This document shows positions 53,921-62,232 of a DNA stretch of 64,000 nt, in pieces. The notes below the pieces were generated by a model. That model was not told the origin of the DNA. It was given only the letters and a program-made list of their open reading frames with translations, and searched no databases. Every line of letters starts with the position of its first letter. Positions within the stretch are counted from its first letter, which is position 1. Source of the stretch: Clostridium sporogenes (GTDB taxonomy: Bacteria > Bacillota > Clostridia > Clostridiales > Clostridiaceae); the NCBI RefSeq assembly GCF_001020205.1, contig NZ_CP011663.1, positions 1,798,001-1,862,000 on the forward strand. The letters are read 5' to 3'. The translations under genes and the position numbers were made by a program.

Positions 53921-54904
53921 GTGAAAAAATTAAATGAGAATTCTATTGTTGAAATGTATAAAACTATGCTAAAAATAAGAAAATTTGAGCAAGTGGCAAT
54001 GAATACCTTTGCAGAGGGGAAAATCCCTGGCTTTGTTCATCTTTATATAGGAGAAGAAGCGGTGGCTACAGGAGTGTGTGCCAATCTAAAGGATAGTGAT
54101 TATATAACAAGTACTCATAGAGGACATGGGCATATACTTGCAAAGGGTGGAGACTTGAAATTTATGATGGCAGAGCTTTTTGGAAAGGCTACAGGATATT
54201 GTAAAGGAAAAGGAGGTTCAATGCATATTGCAGATGCAACTAAAGGTATTTTAGGAGCAAATGGTATAGTAGGTGCAGGTCATAATATTGCAGTAGGAGC
54301 TGGATTAAGTGCACAATACAGAGAAACTGATCAAGTATGCGTATGCTTCTTTGGAGATGCATCAACTAATCAAGGTACCTTCCATGAATCATTAAATATG
54401 GCAAGTGTATGGAAACTACCAGTGGTTTTTGTATGCGAAAATAACCTCTATGGAATATCTATGAGTCAAGATAGACATCAAGCAATAAAGGATGTTGCAG
54501 ATAGAGGTGTTGCTTATAATGTACCAGGTATTGTGGTAGATGGAAATGATGTGTTTGCTGTGTATGAAGCAGCTGAAGAAGCTATTAAAAGAGCAAGAGA
54601 AGGTAAGGGACCAACACTTATAGAATGCAAAACTTATCGTCATAGAGGACATTTTGAAGGAGATCCTTGTGTTTACAAACCAACAGAAGAACAAGAAGAA
54701 TGGTTAGCCAAAGATCCTATTCCAAGGTTTGAGAAATATTTAGTAGAAAATGAAATTTTGACAGAAGAAAAGCTTAAAGAAGTTCAAAGTAAGGTAGAGA
54801 GTGAAATTGATGAAGCAGTAGATTTTGCTAATAATAGTCCATATCCAGAATTAGAGTCAGTATTAGAAGATGTTTATACTGACATTAAAGAGGAGGTTAG
54901 ATAA
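53921..54904 (+). CDS. acoA: Acetoin dehydrogenase E1 component, alpha subunit
   Basis: 327 residues of the TPP-dependent dehydrogenase alpha family. The thiamine diphosphate motif is FFGDASTNQGTFHESLNMAS through FVCENN; the substrate-side loop RHRGHFEGDP holds the phosphorylation-loop-like segment; HIADATKGILGANGIVGAG is typical of AcoA. With AcoB it cleaves acetoin and transfers the acetyl group to the AcoC lipoyl arm, releasing acetaldehyde. GTG start after AGGAGGG. It is first in a sigma-54-controlled operon. Confidence 0.95.
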   Translation: MKKLNENSIVEMYKTMLKIRKFEQVAMNTFAEGKIPGFVHLYIGEEAVATGVCANLKDSDYITSTHRGHGHILAKGGDLKFMMAELFGKATGYCKGKGGSMHIADATKGILGANGIVGAGHNIAVGAGLSAQYRETDQVCVCFFGDASTNQGTFHESLNMASVWKLPVVFVCENNLYGISMSQDRHQAIKDVADRGVAYNVPGIVVDGNDVFAVYEAAEEAIKRAREGKGPTLIECKTYRHRGHFEGDPCVYKPTEEQEEWLAKDPIPRFEKYLVENEILTEEKLKEVQSKVESEIDEAVDFANNSPYPELESVLEDVYTDIKEEVR

Positions 54905-54906
54905 CT

Positions 54907-55878
54907 ATGAAAAAGTTAACATACGCAGAAGCAATAAGAGAAGCAATGAGAACTAAAATGAGAGAAGATGATAAGGTATTAATTTTTGGAGAAGACGTAG
55001 GAGCTTTTGGAGGATGCTTTGGAGTAACAGGAGATTTGTATGCAGAGTTTGGAGATAAAAGAGTAAGAGATACTCCTATATCTGAAGGTGCAATTGCAGG
55101 ATGCGCTGTTGGGGCAGCAGCTACAGGTTTAAGACCAATTGCAGAAATAATGTTTGGAGACTTTTTAACAGTATCAATGGATATGATCGTAAATCAAGCT
55201 GCAAAAATGAGATTTATGTTTGGAGGAAAGATAAGTTTACCTATGGTGGTTAGATTACCAGAGGGAGCAGGTGTACAAGCAGCTGCACAGCATTCTCAAT
55301 CCCTTGAAGCTTGGCTTACACATATACCAGGTCTTAAAGTTGTATATCCATCCACACCACAGGATGCATATGGACTTATGGTAGCAGCTATAGAGGATGA
55401 TAACCCAGTTATGTTTATGGAACACAAATTTTTATATGGCATGAAGGGTGAAGTTTCAGATGAAATAAAAAGGATACCTTTAGGCGTGGCAGATATTAAA
55501 AGAGAAGGAAAGGATGTTACTATTATAGCCACAGGTAAAATGGTACATGAATCTTTAAAAGCAGCAGATGCACTTTCAAAGGAAGGAATTGAAGCAGAAG
55601 TAGTAGATCCAAGAACTTTATATCCACTAGATAAGGAAACTATATTTAATTCTATAAAGAAAACAAATAGAGCTGTAGTTGTAACAGAGGAAAATAAAAG
55701 AGGAGCTTATAGCGGAGAAATATCTTCACTAATAAATGAGGAGATTTTTGATTATTTGGATGCACCTGTAGGAAGAATAGGAGCTCTTAATACCCCTATA
55801 CCATTTTCACCTACATTAGAAAGTTACGTTATTCCTGATTATAAGGATATAGTTAAAAAAGTAAAAGAGTTATTCTAA
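54907..55878 (+). CDS. acoB: Acetoin dehydrogenase E1 component, beta subunit
   Basis: 323 residues of the transketolase-like beta subunit family. The regions LIFGEDVGAFGGCFGVT, RVRDTPISEGAIAGCAVGAA (TPP-activating Glu), RLPEGAGVQAAAQHSQSLEA and the C-terminal transketolase domain (VVDPRTLYPLDKETI) are present. It forms an alpha2beta2 E1 with AcoA, whose gene ends two bases before it. Length and motifs are normal. AAAGAGGAGG lies ahead of the ATG within the acoA end. Confidence 0.95.
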   Translation: MKKLTYAEAIREAMRTKMREDDKVLIFGEDVGAFGGCFGVTGDLYAEFGDKRVRDTPISEGAIAGCAVGAAATGLRPIAEIMFGDFLTVSMDMIVNQAAKMRFMFGGKISLPMVVRLPEGAGVQAAAQHSQSLEAWLTHIPGLKVVYPSTPQDAYGLMVAAIEDDNPVMFMEHKFLYGMKGEVSDEIKRIPLGVADIKREGKDVTIIATGKMVHESLKAADALSKEGIEAEVVDPRTLYPLDKETIFNSIKKTNRAVVVTEENKRGAYSGEISSLINEEIFDYLDAPVGRIGALNTPIPFSPTLESYVIPDYKDIVKKVKELF

Positions 55879-55930
55879 TGTAAAGGAACATAAAGGGGAA
55901 TTTTTCCTCTTACTTAATAGGGGGATAATT

Positions 55931-56926
55931 ATGAATAAAATAGGTATAATTGCAAATCCCGCCTCTGGTAAAGATATAAGACGATTAGTATCCCATGCAA
56001 CTACTATAGACAACAACGAAAAAGTGAATATAGTAGAGAGAATAGTTTTATCTGCAGAGGCCTTTGGAGTAAAGGATATTTTAATTATGCCAGATACATT
56101 CCAAATAGGTTATAAAGTATTGGATAATTTAAATACTTTAGAAGAGCTATCTACAAACCTACAAATAATGAATATGAAAGTTACAGGCGGTATAAATGAT
56201 ACCATAAATGCTGTAAAATTGATGGAAGAATATGAGGTAGACTGCTTAGTAGTATTAGGTGGAGATGGAACAAGCAGAGCGGTAGCAAAGTCCATTAATA
56301 AAACACCAATAATTTCAATATCCACAGGAACAAATAATGTATACCCAGAAATGCTGGAGGGTACTGTGGTTGGAATGGCTGCAGCTTTTGTTGCATCTAA
56401 AAAATTTAGTCTAAATCATATATATCATAGAGACAAAAGAATAGAAATTTTTAAAGATGGAACTTTAGTGGACATAGCTCTTGTAGATGCAGTTATCTCA
56501 AAAAACTTATTTGTAGGAGCAAAAGCAATCTGGGACGTAGAGGATATGGAAAAGGTAATAGTTACAAGGGCTCATCCAGGTACTATAGGCTTTTCTTCCC
56601 TTGTGGGATGTAGAAAAATAATAGAAGTAGAAGATGACTTTGGAGCAGTTATTGATTTAACAGAAAATAAATATAAAATAATAGCTCCAATAGCTGCAGG
56701 AACTATTGAACAAGTTCATATGGGAGATACAAAAATAATTAAGCTTAATGAGGAATATAAGTTTACATCAAAGGGAAAAGGTGTAATTGCTTTGGACGGA
56801 GAAAGAGAAATATCCTTTAAAAAAGGAGAAACTTTTATTTTTAAAATAACAAGAAAAGGACCTATTAGAGTTAATATAAAATCCGCATTAGAATTAGCAC
56901 AAGCTCAGGGATTTTTTAATATATAA
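55931..56926 (+). CDS. acoX: Acetoin catabolism protein AcoX (ATP-NAD kinase-like)
   Basis: 331 residues. The N-terminal NPASGKDIRRLVSHA and the central VVLGGDGTSRAVAKS (GGDGT motif) with STGTNNVYP are those of the NAD kinase/diacylglycerol kinase fold typical of AcoX. AcoX is found in many aco operons but is not needed for the E1-E2-E3 reaction itself and its activity is not established. AATAGGGGGATAA precedes the ATG. It sits between the E1 and E2 genes, so it is co-expressed with the complex. Confidence 0.9.
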   Translation: MNKIGIIANPASGKDIRRLVSHATTIDNNEKVNIVERIVLSAEAFGVKDILIMPDTFQIGYKVLDNLNTLEELSTNLQIMNMKVTGGINDTINAVKLMEEYEVDCLVVLGGDGTSRAVAKSINKTPIISISTGTNNVYPEMLEGTVVGMAAAFVASKKFSLNHIYHRDKRIEIFKDGTLVDIALVDAVISKNLFVGAKAIWDVEDMEKVIVTRAHPGTIGFSSLVGCRKIIEVEDDFGAVIDLTENKYKIIAPIAAGTIEQVHMGDTKIIKLNEEYKFTSKGKGVIALDGEREISFKKGETFIFKITRKGPIRVNIKSALELAQAQGFFNI

Positions 56927-56961
56927 CAATATTATTTACAATAGTTAAAGGAGGATTGTTT

Positions 56962-58272
56962 ATGGGTAAGTTAGAAGTTATGCCGAAGCTTGGATTAACT
57001 ATGACAGAGGGTGAATTAGTTAAATGGCATAAAAAAGAAGGAGATACTATAAAGGTAGGAGAGACCTTATTTGATGTAACAACGGATAAATTGACTAATA
57101 ATGTGGAAGCAAAGGCTGATGGAATTGTAAGAAAGATTTTAGTAGATGAAGGTACAGTAGTTGAATGCTTAAAACCAGTAGCCATAATTGGAGATAAAGA
57201 TGAAGATATATCAAATCTATTAAAGGAATCTTTACAAGATAGTAAGAAAAATGAAGTAGAAAAAGAAGTTAAAGAATCTAAGGAAGAGATAAAAGATAAT
57301 AGGAAAATTAAAAAGGGAGAAAGAATAAAGATATCTCCAATAGCAAAAAGACTTGCAAAGGAAAATGATGTAGACATTCAGCTATTAGATGGAACAGGTC
57401 CTGAAGGAAGAATAGTTCTAAAAGATGTAAAAGTATATATAGAAAATAATAAGAATAATATTAAAACTTCTCCAGTAGCAGGGAAGATGGCTAAAGACTT
57501 AGGTGTTAATTTAGAAGAGCTAAAGAAAGACGGAAGAATAATGAAAGAGGATATATTAGAATTTAGCCAAAAATCTACTTTTGCTGTAGGAGAAGAGGCC
57601 AGTGAAAGAAGAGTAAAAATGAGTACTATGAGGAAAGTAATTGCCTCAAGGATGAGTGAAAGTTCAAAGATTTCTCCTACTGTGACCTATGATATTGAAG
57701 TGGATATGACAAACTTAAAAAGGTTAAAAGATCAAATTAAGAATGAATGGAAAGTTACTTATACAGATTTATTAGTAAAAATAGTTTCTAAAGTACTCAT
57801 TCAATATCCTTTAGTTAATTGCTCTATAGAAGGAGATGAAATGATTTTTAGAAATTATGTAAATATTGGAGTAGCAGTGGCTTTAGAGGAAGGCCTTGTA
57901 GTGCCAGTGGTTAAGTATGCTAACCAAAAGGGCTTAAAGGATATTTCTATAGAAGTGAAAGAATTAGCCCAAAAAGCAAAAAATAATGGGCTTACTGAGG
58001 AAAATAGTACGGGAGGAACCTTTACTATAACTAACCTTGGAATGTTTGGTATAAAGTCCTTTTCTCCAATTATAAATCAGCCTGAAGTAGCTATATTGGG
58101 TGTAAATATGATAACTAATACTCCAGTGGTAGAGAATGGAGAAATAGTGATAAAACCTCTTATGAATTTATCTCTAACTGCAGACCATAGGGCGGTAGAT
58201 GGTGCTGTAGCGGCTCAATTCTTAAAAGAAGTTAAAAAATATATGGAAAAGCCAGAATTGCTTATATTGTAG
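56962..58272 (+). CDS. acoC: Acetoin dehydrogenase E2, dihydrolipoamide acetyltransferase
   Basis: 436 residues from the ATG at 56962 (AGGAGG seven bases upstream). Domains: lipoyl domain (1-80) with lipoylated Lys43 in TTDKLTNN; a first E3/E1-binding domain (about 118-154; ISPIAKRLAKENDV, DGTGPEGRIVLKDV); a second, weaker copy (about 167-199; TSPVAGKMAKDLGVNLEELK, KDGRIMKEDILEF); and the catalytic domain (215-436) with His409 and Asp-Gly in DHRAVDG. It transfers acetyl from lipoate to CoA, giving acetyl-CoA. Two binding domains are unusual in bacterial AcoC. Confidence 0.93.
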   Translation: MGKLEVMPKLGLTMTEGELVKWHKKEGDTIKVGETLFDVTTDKLTNNVEAKADGIVRKILVDEGTVVECLKPVAIIGDKDEDISNLLKESLQDSKKNEVEKEVKESKEEIKDNRKIKKGERIKISPIAKRLAKENDVDIQLLDGTGPEGRIVLKDVKVYIENNKNNIKTSPVAGKMAKDLGVNLEELKKDGRIMKEDILEFSQKSTFAVGEEASERRVKMSTMRKVIASRMSESSKISPTVTYDIEVDMTNLKRLKDQIKNEWKVTYTDLLVKIVSKVLIQYPLVNCSIEGDEMIFRNYVNIGVAVALEEGLVVPVVKYANQKGLKDISIEVKELAQKAKNNGLTEENSTGGTFTITNLGMFGIKSFSPIINQPEVAILGVNMITNTPVVENGEIVIKPLMNLSLTADHRAVDGAVAAQFLKEVKKYMEKPELLIL

Positions 58273-58284
58273 GAGGTATAAAAA

Positions 58285-59676
58285 ATGAAGCTAGTAGTTA
58301 TTGGAGGAGGACCAGGGGGATATGTGGCAGCTATTCGTGGAGCCCAATTAGGAGCAGAGGTTACTCTTATTGAAAAGGAAAATTTAGGTGGAACTTGTTT
58401 AAATGTTGGTTGTATACCTACTAAGGTTTTATTACATTCTTCAGAATTATTAAATGAAATAAAAGAAGCTAAAACTTTAGGAATTGAGGTTAATGAAGAA
58501 GTAAAAGTTAATTGGACTCAGCTTCAAAACAGAAAGACTATTGTAGTAAATACCTTAGTTTCAGGAGTTTCATCATTACTTGAACATAATAAAGTTAAAG
58601 TAATTAATGGAACTGCAACCTTTGAAGGAAAGAATAGTATAAAAGTAACAAAGGATCAGGGAGAAAGTGAAAATATCCAATTTGATAATGTGATAATTTC
58701 ATCTGGTTCCATTCCCTTTATACCTCCTATAGAAGGAAGAGAATTAGAGGGAGTAATTGATAGTACGGGAGCTTTAAGCTTAGATTCTATTCCTAAAAGT
58801 ATGGTGATAATTGGTGGAGGCGTTATAGGCATAGAATTTGCAAATATTTTTAATTCCCTTGGATGCAAGGTAACTGTTATTGAAATGCTACCATTTATAT
58901 TGCCTCCGGTGGATAGAGAGATTTCTGAGATTCTTAAGGGAAAACTCAAAGGGGACGGAATTGATATATATAATAATTGTAAGGTAACTAAAGTTGAAAA
59001 GAGCAATGAAAATTTAAATGTAAGTTTTGAAGAAAATAATAGCAAGTTAAATATAAATACGGAAAAAGTTTTAATAGCAGTAGGAAGAAGGGCAAATATA
59101 AGTAATTTAAATTTAGAAAGTATCGGGGTATCTACAGAAAAAGGTTGCATTTTGGTAAATGATAGTATGGAAACAAATATAAAAGGAATTTATGCTATAG
59201 GTGACTGTACAGGAAAAAATATGCTTGCCCATGTAGCTTCAGATCAAGGAATAATAGCTGTAGAAAATATTATGGGTAAACATAAAAAAATGGATTATAA
59301 AACTGTACCAGCTTGTGTATATACTAAACCAGAGTTAGCCTCTGTAGGATTAACGGAAGAACAAGCAAAACAAAAAGGTATTGATTACAAAGTAGGAAAG
59401 TTCCCTCTAATTTATAATGGCAAATCCCTTATAATGAATGATACAGAGGGGCTTATAAAAATAATAGCGGATAAAAAATATGAAGAGGTATTAGGAGTTC
59501 ATATACTTGGACCTAGGGCAACGGATTTAATAACAGAGGCAGCCTTAGCTTTAAGACTGGAAGCTACCTTAGAGGAAATAATTACAACAGTACATGCTCA
59601 TCCGACAATAGGGGAAGCGATGAAGGAGGCAGCTCTTGCAGTAAACAAAGAAGCAATTCATATGGTGAATAAATAA
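58285..59676 (+). CDS. acoL: Dihydrolipoamide dehydrogenase (E3) of the acetoin complex
   Basis: 463 residues. FAD-binding GGGPGGYVAAIRGAQLGA, redox disulfide Cys38/Cys43 in GGTCLNVGCIPTK, NAD-binding GGGVIGIEFANIFNSLG, second FAD motif GIYAIGDCTG and the C-terminal active-site HAHPTIGEAMKEA are all intact. It reoxidises the AcoC dihydrolipoyl group with NAD+. Unlike some clostridial E3 proteins, no N-terminal lipoyl domain is present. AGGAGG stands ten bases before the ATG, 12 bases after acoC. Confidence 0.95.
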   Translation: MKLVVIGGGPGGYVAAIRGAQLGAEVTLIEKENLGGTCLNVGCIPTKVLLHSSELLNEIKEAKTLGIEVNEEVKVNWTQLQNRKTIVVNTLVSGVSSLLEHNKVKVINGTATFEGKNSIKVTKDQGESENIQFDNVIISSGSIPFIPPIEGRELEGVIDSTGALSLDSIPKSMVIIGGGVIGIEFANIFNSLGCKVTVIEMLPFILPPVDREISEILKGKLKGDGIDIYNNCKVTKVEKSNENLNVSFEENNSKLNINTEKVLIAVGRRANISNLNLESIGVSTEKGCILVNDSMETNIKGIYAIGDCTGKNMLAHVASDQGIIAVENIMGKHKKMDYKTVPACVYTKPELASVGLTEEQAKQKGIDYKVGKFPLIYNGKSLIMNDTEGLIKIIADKKYEEVLGVHILGPRATDLITEAALALRLEATLEEIITTVHAHPTIGEAMKEAALAVNKEAIHMVNK

Positions 59677-59700
59677 AATCAAGTTATGGAGGTAAAAATA

Positions 59701-60696
59701 ATGCAGTTTTTAGTAAATAAATCCACAAATCCTTTTTTCAATTTGGCTTTAGAAGAGTATCTTTTAAAAAATGTAGATATTAAGGAAGACTACTTTATTC
59801 TCTGGCAAAATGAGCCTACAATTGTAATTGGAAAATATCAAAATACATTAAAGGAAATTAATATGAATTTTGTACGAGATAATAATATAAATGTAGTTAG
59901 AAGAAATTCTGGAGGAGGAGCTGTATATCACGATTTAGGTAATATAAATTTTACCTTCATAACTAAATATGATGAAAAACATTTGCTTGATTTTAAAACC
60001 TTTACAAATCCTGTGGTTTATTCTTTAGGAAAACTTAATGTAAAAGCCCAGTTATCAGGAAGAAATGATATTTTAATAGATGGGAGAAAAATATCAGGAA
60101 ATTCCCAACACATATATAAGGATAGATTTCTTCATCATGGGACTTTGCTATTTAATTCTGAGTTAGAAAACCTAGTTAAAGCCTTAAATGTAGACAATGA
60201 TAAAATAATATCTAAGGGTATTGAATCAATAAAAAGTAGAGTAACAAACATTAAAGAACATGTAAAAGAAGATATTTTTATGGAAAAATTTAAAAAAATC
60301 CTTATAGAGAATATCTTTATATGGAATAAAAGTTCCCTTAAAGAGTACAATTTAACCAGTGATCAAATTGCTTCTATAGAAAAGTTAATGAAAGAAAAAT
60401 ATATGACATGGCAGTGGAATTATGGTGAGTCACCAGAATTTAATTACAGAAATTCTAAAAGATTTCAAGGTGGTAAGCTGGAAGTGTTATTGAATATTGT
60501 AGAAGGACATATTAATGAGTGTAAAATATATGGTGACTTTTTAGGGGTAATGGATGTATCAGAAATAGAGAAAAAAATTATTGGGGTAAAATATGGAGAA
60601 GAATATATAGAAGAATTTTTAAAAGAAATTGATATAAATAAGTATTTTGGTACTCTATCTTTTGATGAAATAAAATCCTGTTTTGTAGAGAGTTAA
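59701..60696 (+). CDS. lplA: Lipoate-protein ligase A
   Basis: 331 residues from the ATG at 59701; GGAGGT lies just before it, so the ATG at 59686 is rejected. Motifs: NPFFNLALEEYLL, LWQNEPTIVIGKYQNT, VRRNSGGGAVYHDLGNINFT and GRNDILIDGRKISGNSQ with the catalytic Lys region, then the C-terminal accessory domain. It activates free lipoate with ATP and attaches it to lipoyl domains, here most likely AcoC Lys43. It is the last gene of the aco operon, nine to 24 bases after acoL. Confidence 0.92.
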   Translation: MQFLVNKSTNPFFNLALEEYLLKNVDIKEDYFILWQNEPTIVIGKYQNTLKEINMNFVRDNNINVVRRNSGGGAVYHDLGNINFTFITKYDEKHLLDFKTFTNPVVYSLGKLNVKAQLSGRNDILIDGRKISGNSQHIYKDRFLHHGTLLFNSELENLVKALNVDNDKIISKGIESIKSRVTNIKEHVKEDIFMEKFKKILIENIFIWNKSSLKEYNLTSDQIASIEKLMKEKYMTWQWNYGESPEFNYRNSKRFQGGKLEVLLNIVEGHINECKIYGDFLGVMDVSEIEKKIIGVKYGEEYIEEFLKEIDINKYFGTLSFDEIKSCFVES

Positions 60697-60827
60697 AAGA
60701 TTTTTTAGGATCTAATTTATACAATACGTCAATATAATATATTGATATTAATATTAAGTGATTTTTCTATTCAAATAAGGAATATTTTTTTCATTAAATA
60801 TTAGAAAATTTATTTTGAATTAAGTAA

Positions 60828-60866
60828 TAAAGAGCGTTTCATTATAAATGAGATGCTCTTTTTTAT
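60828..60866 (+). terminator. Intrinsic terminator of the aco operon
   Basis: AAAGAGCGTTTCATT pairs with AATGAGATGCTCTTT and TTTATTTTT follows. Confidence 0.85.
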
Positions 60867-60990
60867 TTTTCTTATTTAATTAGAGTATTTGTAGCTTTTA
60901 CACATAAAAATAATCAGTTAAAAGGATAATAATTATAGGTTAATATAAGGGAAATTAATGTCGAAACTTGATGTCTATGTTTTTTTATGT

Positions 60991-61039
60991 TAGTATTAAA
61001 CATACAACTTTAAATAATATGTGAAGTTGTTAGTATACT
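60991..61039. promoter_or_regulatory. Imperfect inverted repeat before the osmoprotectant ABC operon
   Basis: AGTATTAAACATACAACTT (60992-61010) is complementary, with a small bulge, to AAGTTGTTAGTATACT (61024-61039). It lies about 50 bases before the first gene and could be an operator or a leader hairpin. It is the only structure seen in this gap besides the aco terminator. Confidence 0.4.
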
Positions 61040-61086
61040 TAAGATTAAAATTTTAAAGCACAGAGAGGAAGGTGACTTAAGTATTT

Positions 61087-62232
61087 ATGGAAAATACTAT
61101 AATTGAATTTAAAAATATTAAAAAAAGTTATAAAAATACTTCTGTTATAGAAAAATTTAATTTGAAGATAGAGAAGGGTAATTTGGTTGTATTAATAGGA
61201 TCCAGTGGTTCTGGAAAAACTACATTGTTGAAAATGATAAATAGATTAATAGAATCTACAGCGGGAGAAATATTAGTTAATGGAAAAGATATAAAAAAAG
61301 TAGATCCAATAGAATTAAGACGAAGAATAGGATATGTAATTCAGCAAACTGGACTTTTTCCACATCTTACAGTTAAAGAAAATATAGAGATAATACCAAA
61401 ACTTATGGGAAAATCAACGGAAGAAATTAATAAAAAAACAAATGAATTGTTAAATATGGTTGGATTAAATCCACAAAAATACATGGATAGATATCCAGCT
61501 GAATTAAGTGGAGGGCAACAACAAAGAGTTGGAGTTGCAAGAGCTTTTTCAGCAGATGCTGAAATAATTTTAATGGACGAGCCTTTTAGTGCTCTAGATC
61601 CTATAACAAGATCAGAACTTCAAGAGGAGTTATTTAATATTCAAAATGAATATAGAAAAACTATAGTTTTTGTTACACATGACATGGATGAGGCTTTAAA
61701 TTTAGCAGATAAAATTTGTATATTAAAGGATGGGAAATTGCTTCAATATGATACACCAGAAAACATATTAAAAAATCCAGCAGGAGAATATGTTGAAGAA
61801 TTTGTAGGAAAAAATAAGATTTGGAGTAAGCCAGAAATGATAAGAGCAGAGGATGTTATGATAACAAATCCTATAACAGTTACTCCTAAGAGAAATCTTC
61901 TTCAAGCAACAGAAAAAATGAGAGATAATAAAGTTGATAGTTTATTAGTAATAGATAAAGAAAGAAAGTTATTAGGGTATATAACTTTAGAATATATTAG
62001 AAAAATAAAAGAAAAAAATACATTAGTTGAAGAAGTAATGAATAAAGAACCAAAGTGTGTTCTTGGAGATACTAACTTACCAGAACTTTTAGATAAATTT
62101 AATAATTTAAAAATGGGTTATTTACCTGTAAGTGATAGTGAAGGGAAACTTTTAGGATTAATAACAAGAAGTAGTTTAATATCAGTTTTAAGTAGTCAGT
62201 ATATAGATATGGAGGGGATAATTAATGAATAA
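61087..62232 (+). CDS. opuCA: Glycine betaine/choline-type ABC transporter ATP-binding protein with CBS domains
   Basis: 381 residues. ATPase with Walker A GSSGSGKT (38-45), Q-loop VIQQTGLFPHLTV, signature ELSGGQQQRVGVARAF and Walker B ILMDEPFSALDP. Two CBS domains follow (about 255-370; AEDVMITNPITVTPK, VEEVMNKEPKCVL), as in ProV/OpuA and OpuCA, where they sense ionic strength or nucleotides. The FPHLTVKENI and TRSELQEEL stretches are typical of the OpuC group. It overlaps the permease gene by eight bases. The substrate is likely betaine, carnitine or a similar compound; ergothioneine is another option. Confidence 0.88.
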   Translation: MENTIIEFKNIKKSYKNTSVIEKFNLKIEKGNLVVLIGSSGSGKTTLLKMINRLIESTAGEILVNGKDIKKVDPIELRRRIGYVIQQTGLFPHLTVKENIEIIPKLMGKSTEEINKKTNELLNMVGLNPQKYMDRYPAELSGGQQQRVGVARAFSADAEIILMDEPFSALDPITRSELQEELFNIQNEYRKTIVFVTHDMDEALNLADKICILKDGKLLQYDTPENILKNPAGEYVEEFVGKNKIWSKPEMIRAEDVMITNPITVTPKRNLLQATEKMRDNKVDSLLVIDKERKLLGYITLEYIRKIKEKNTLVEEVMNKEPKCVLGDTNLPELLDKFNNLKMGYLPVSDSEGKLLGLITRSSLISVLSSQYIDMEGIINE

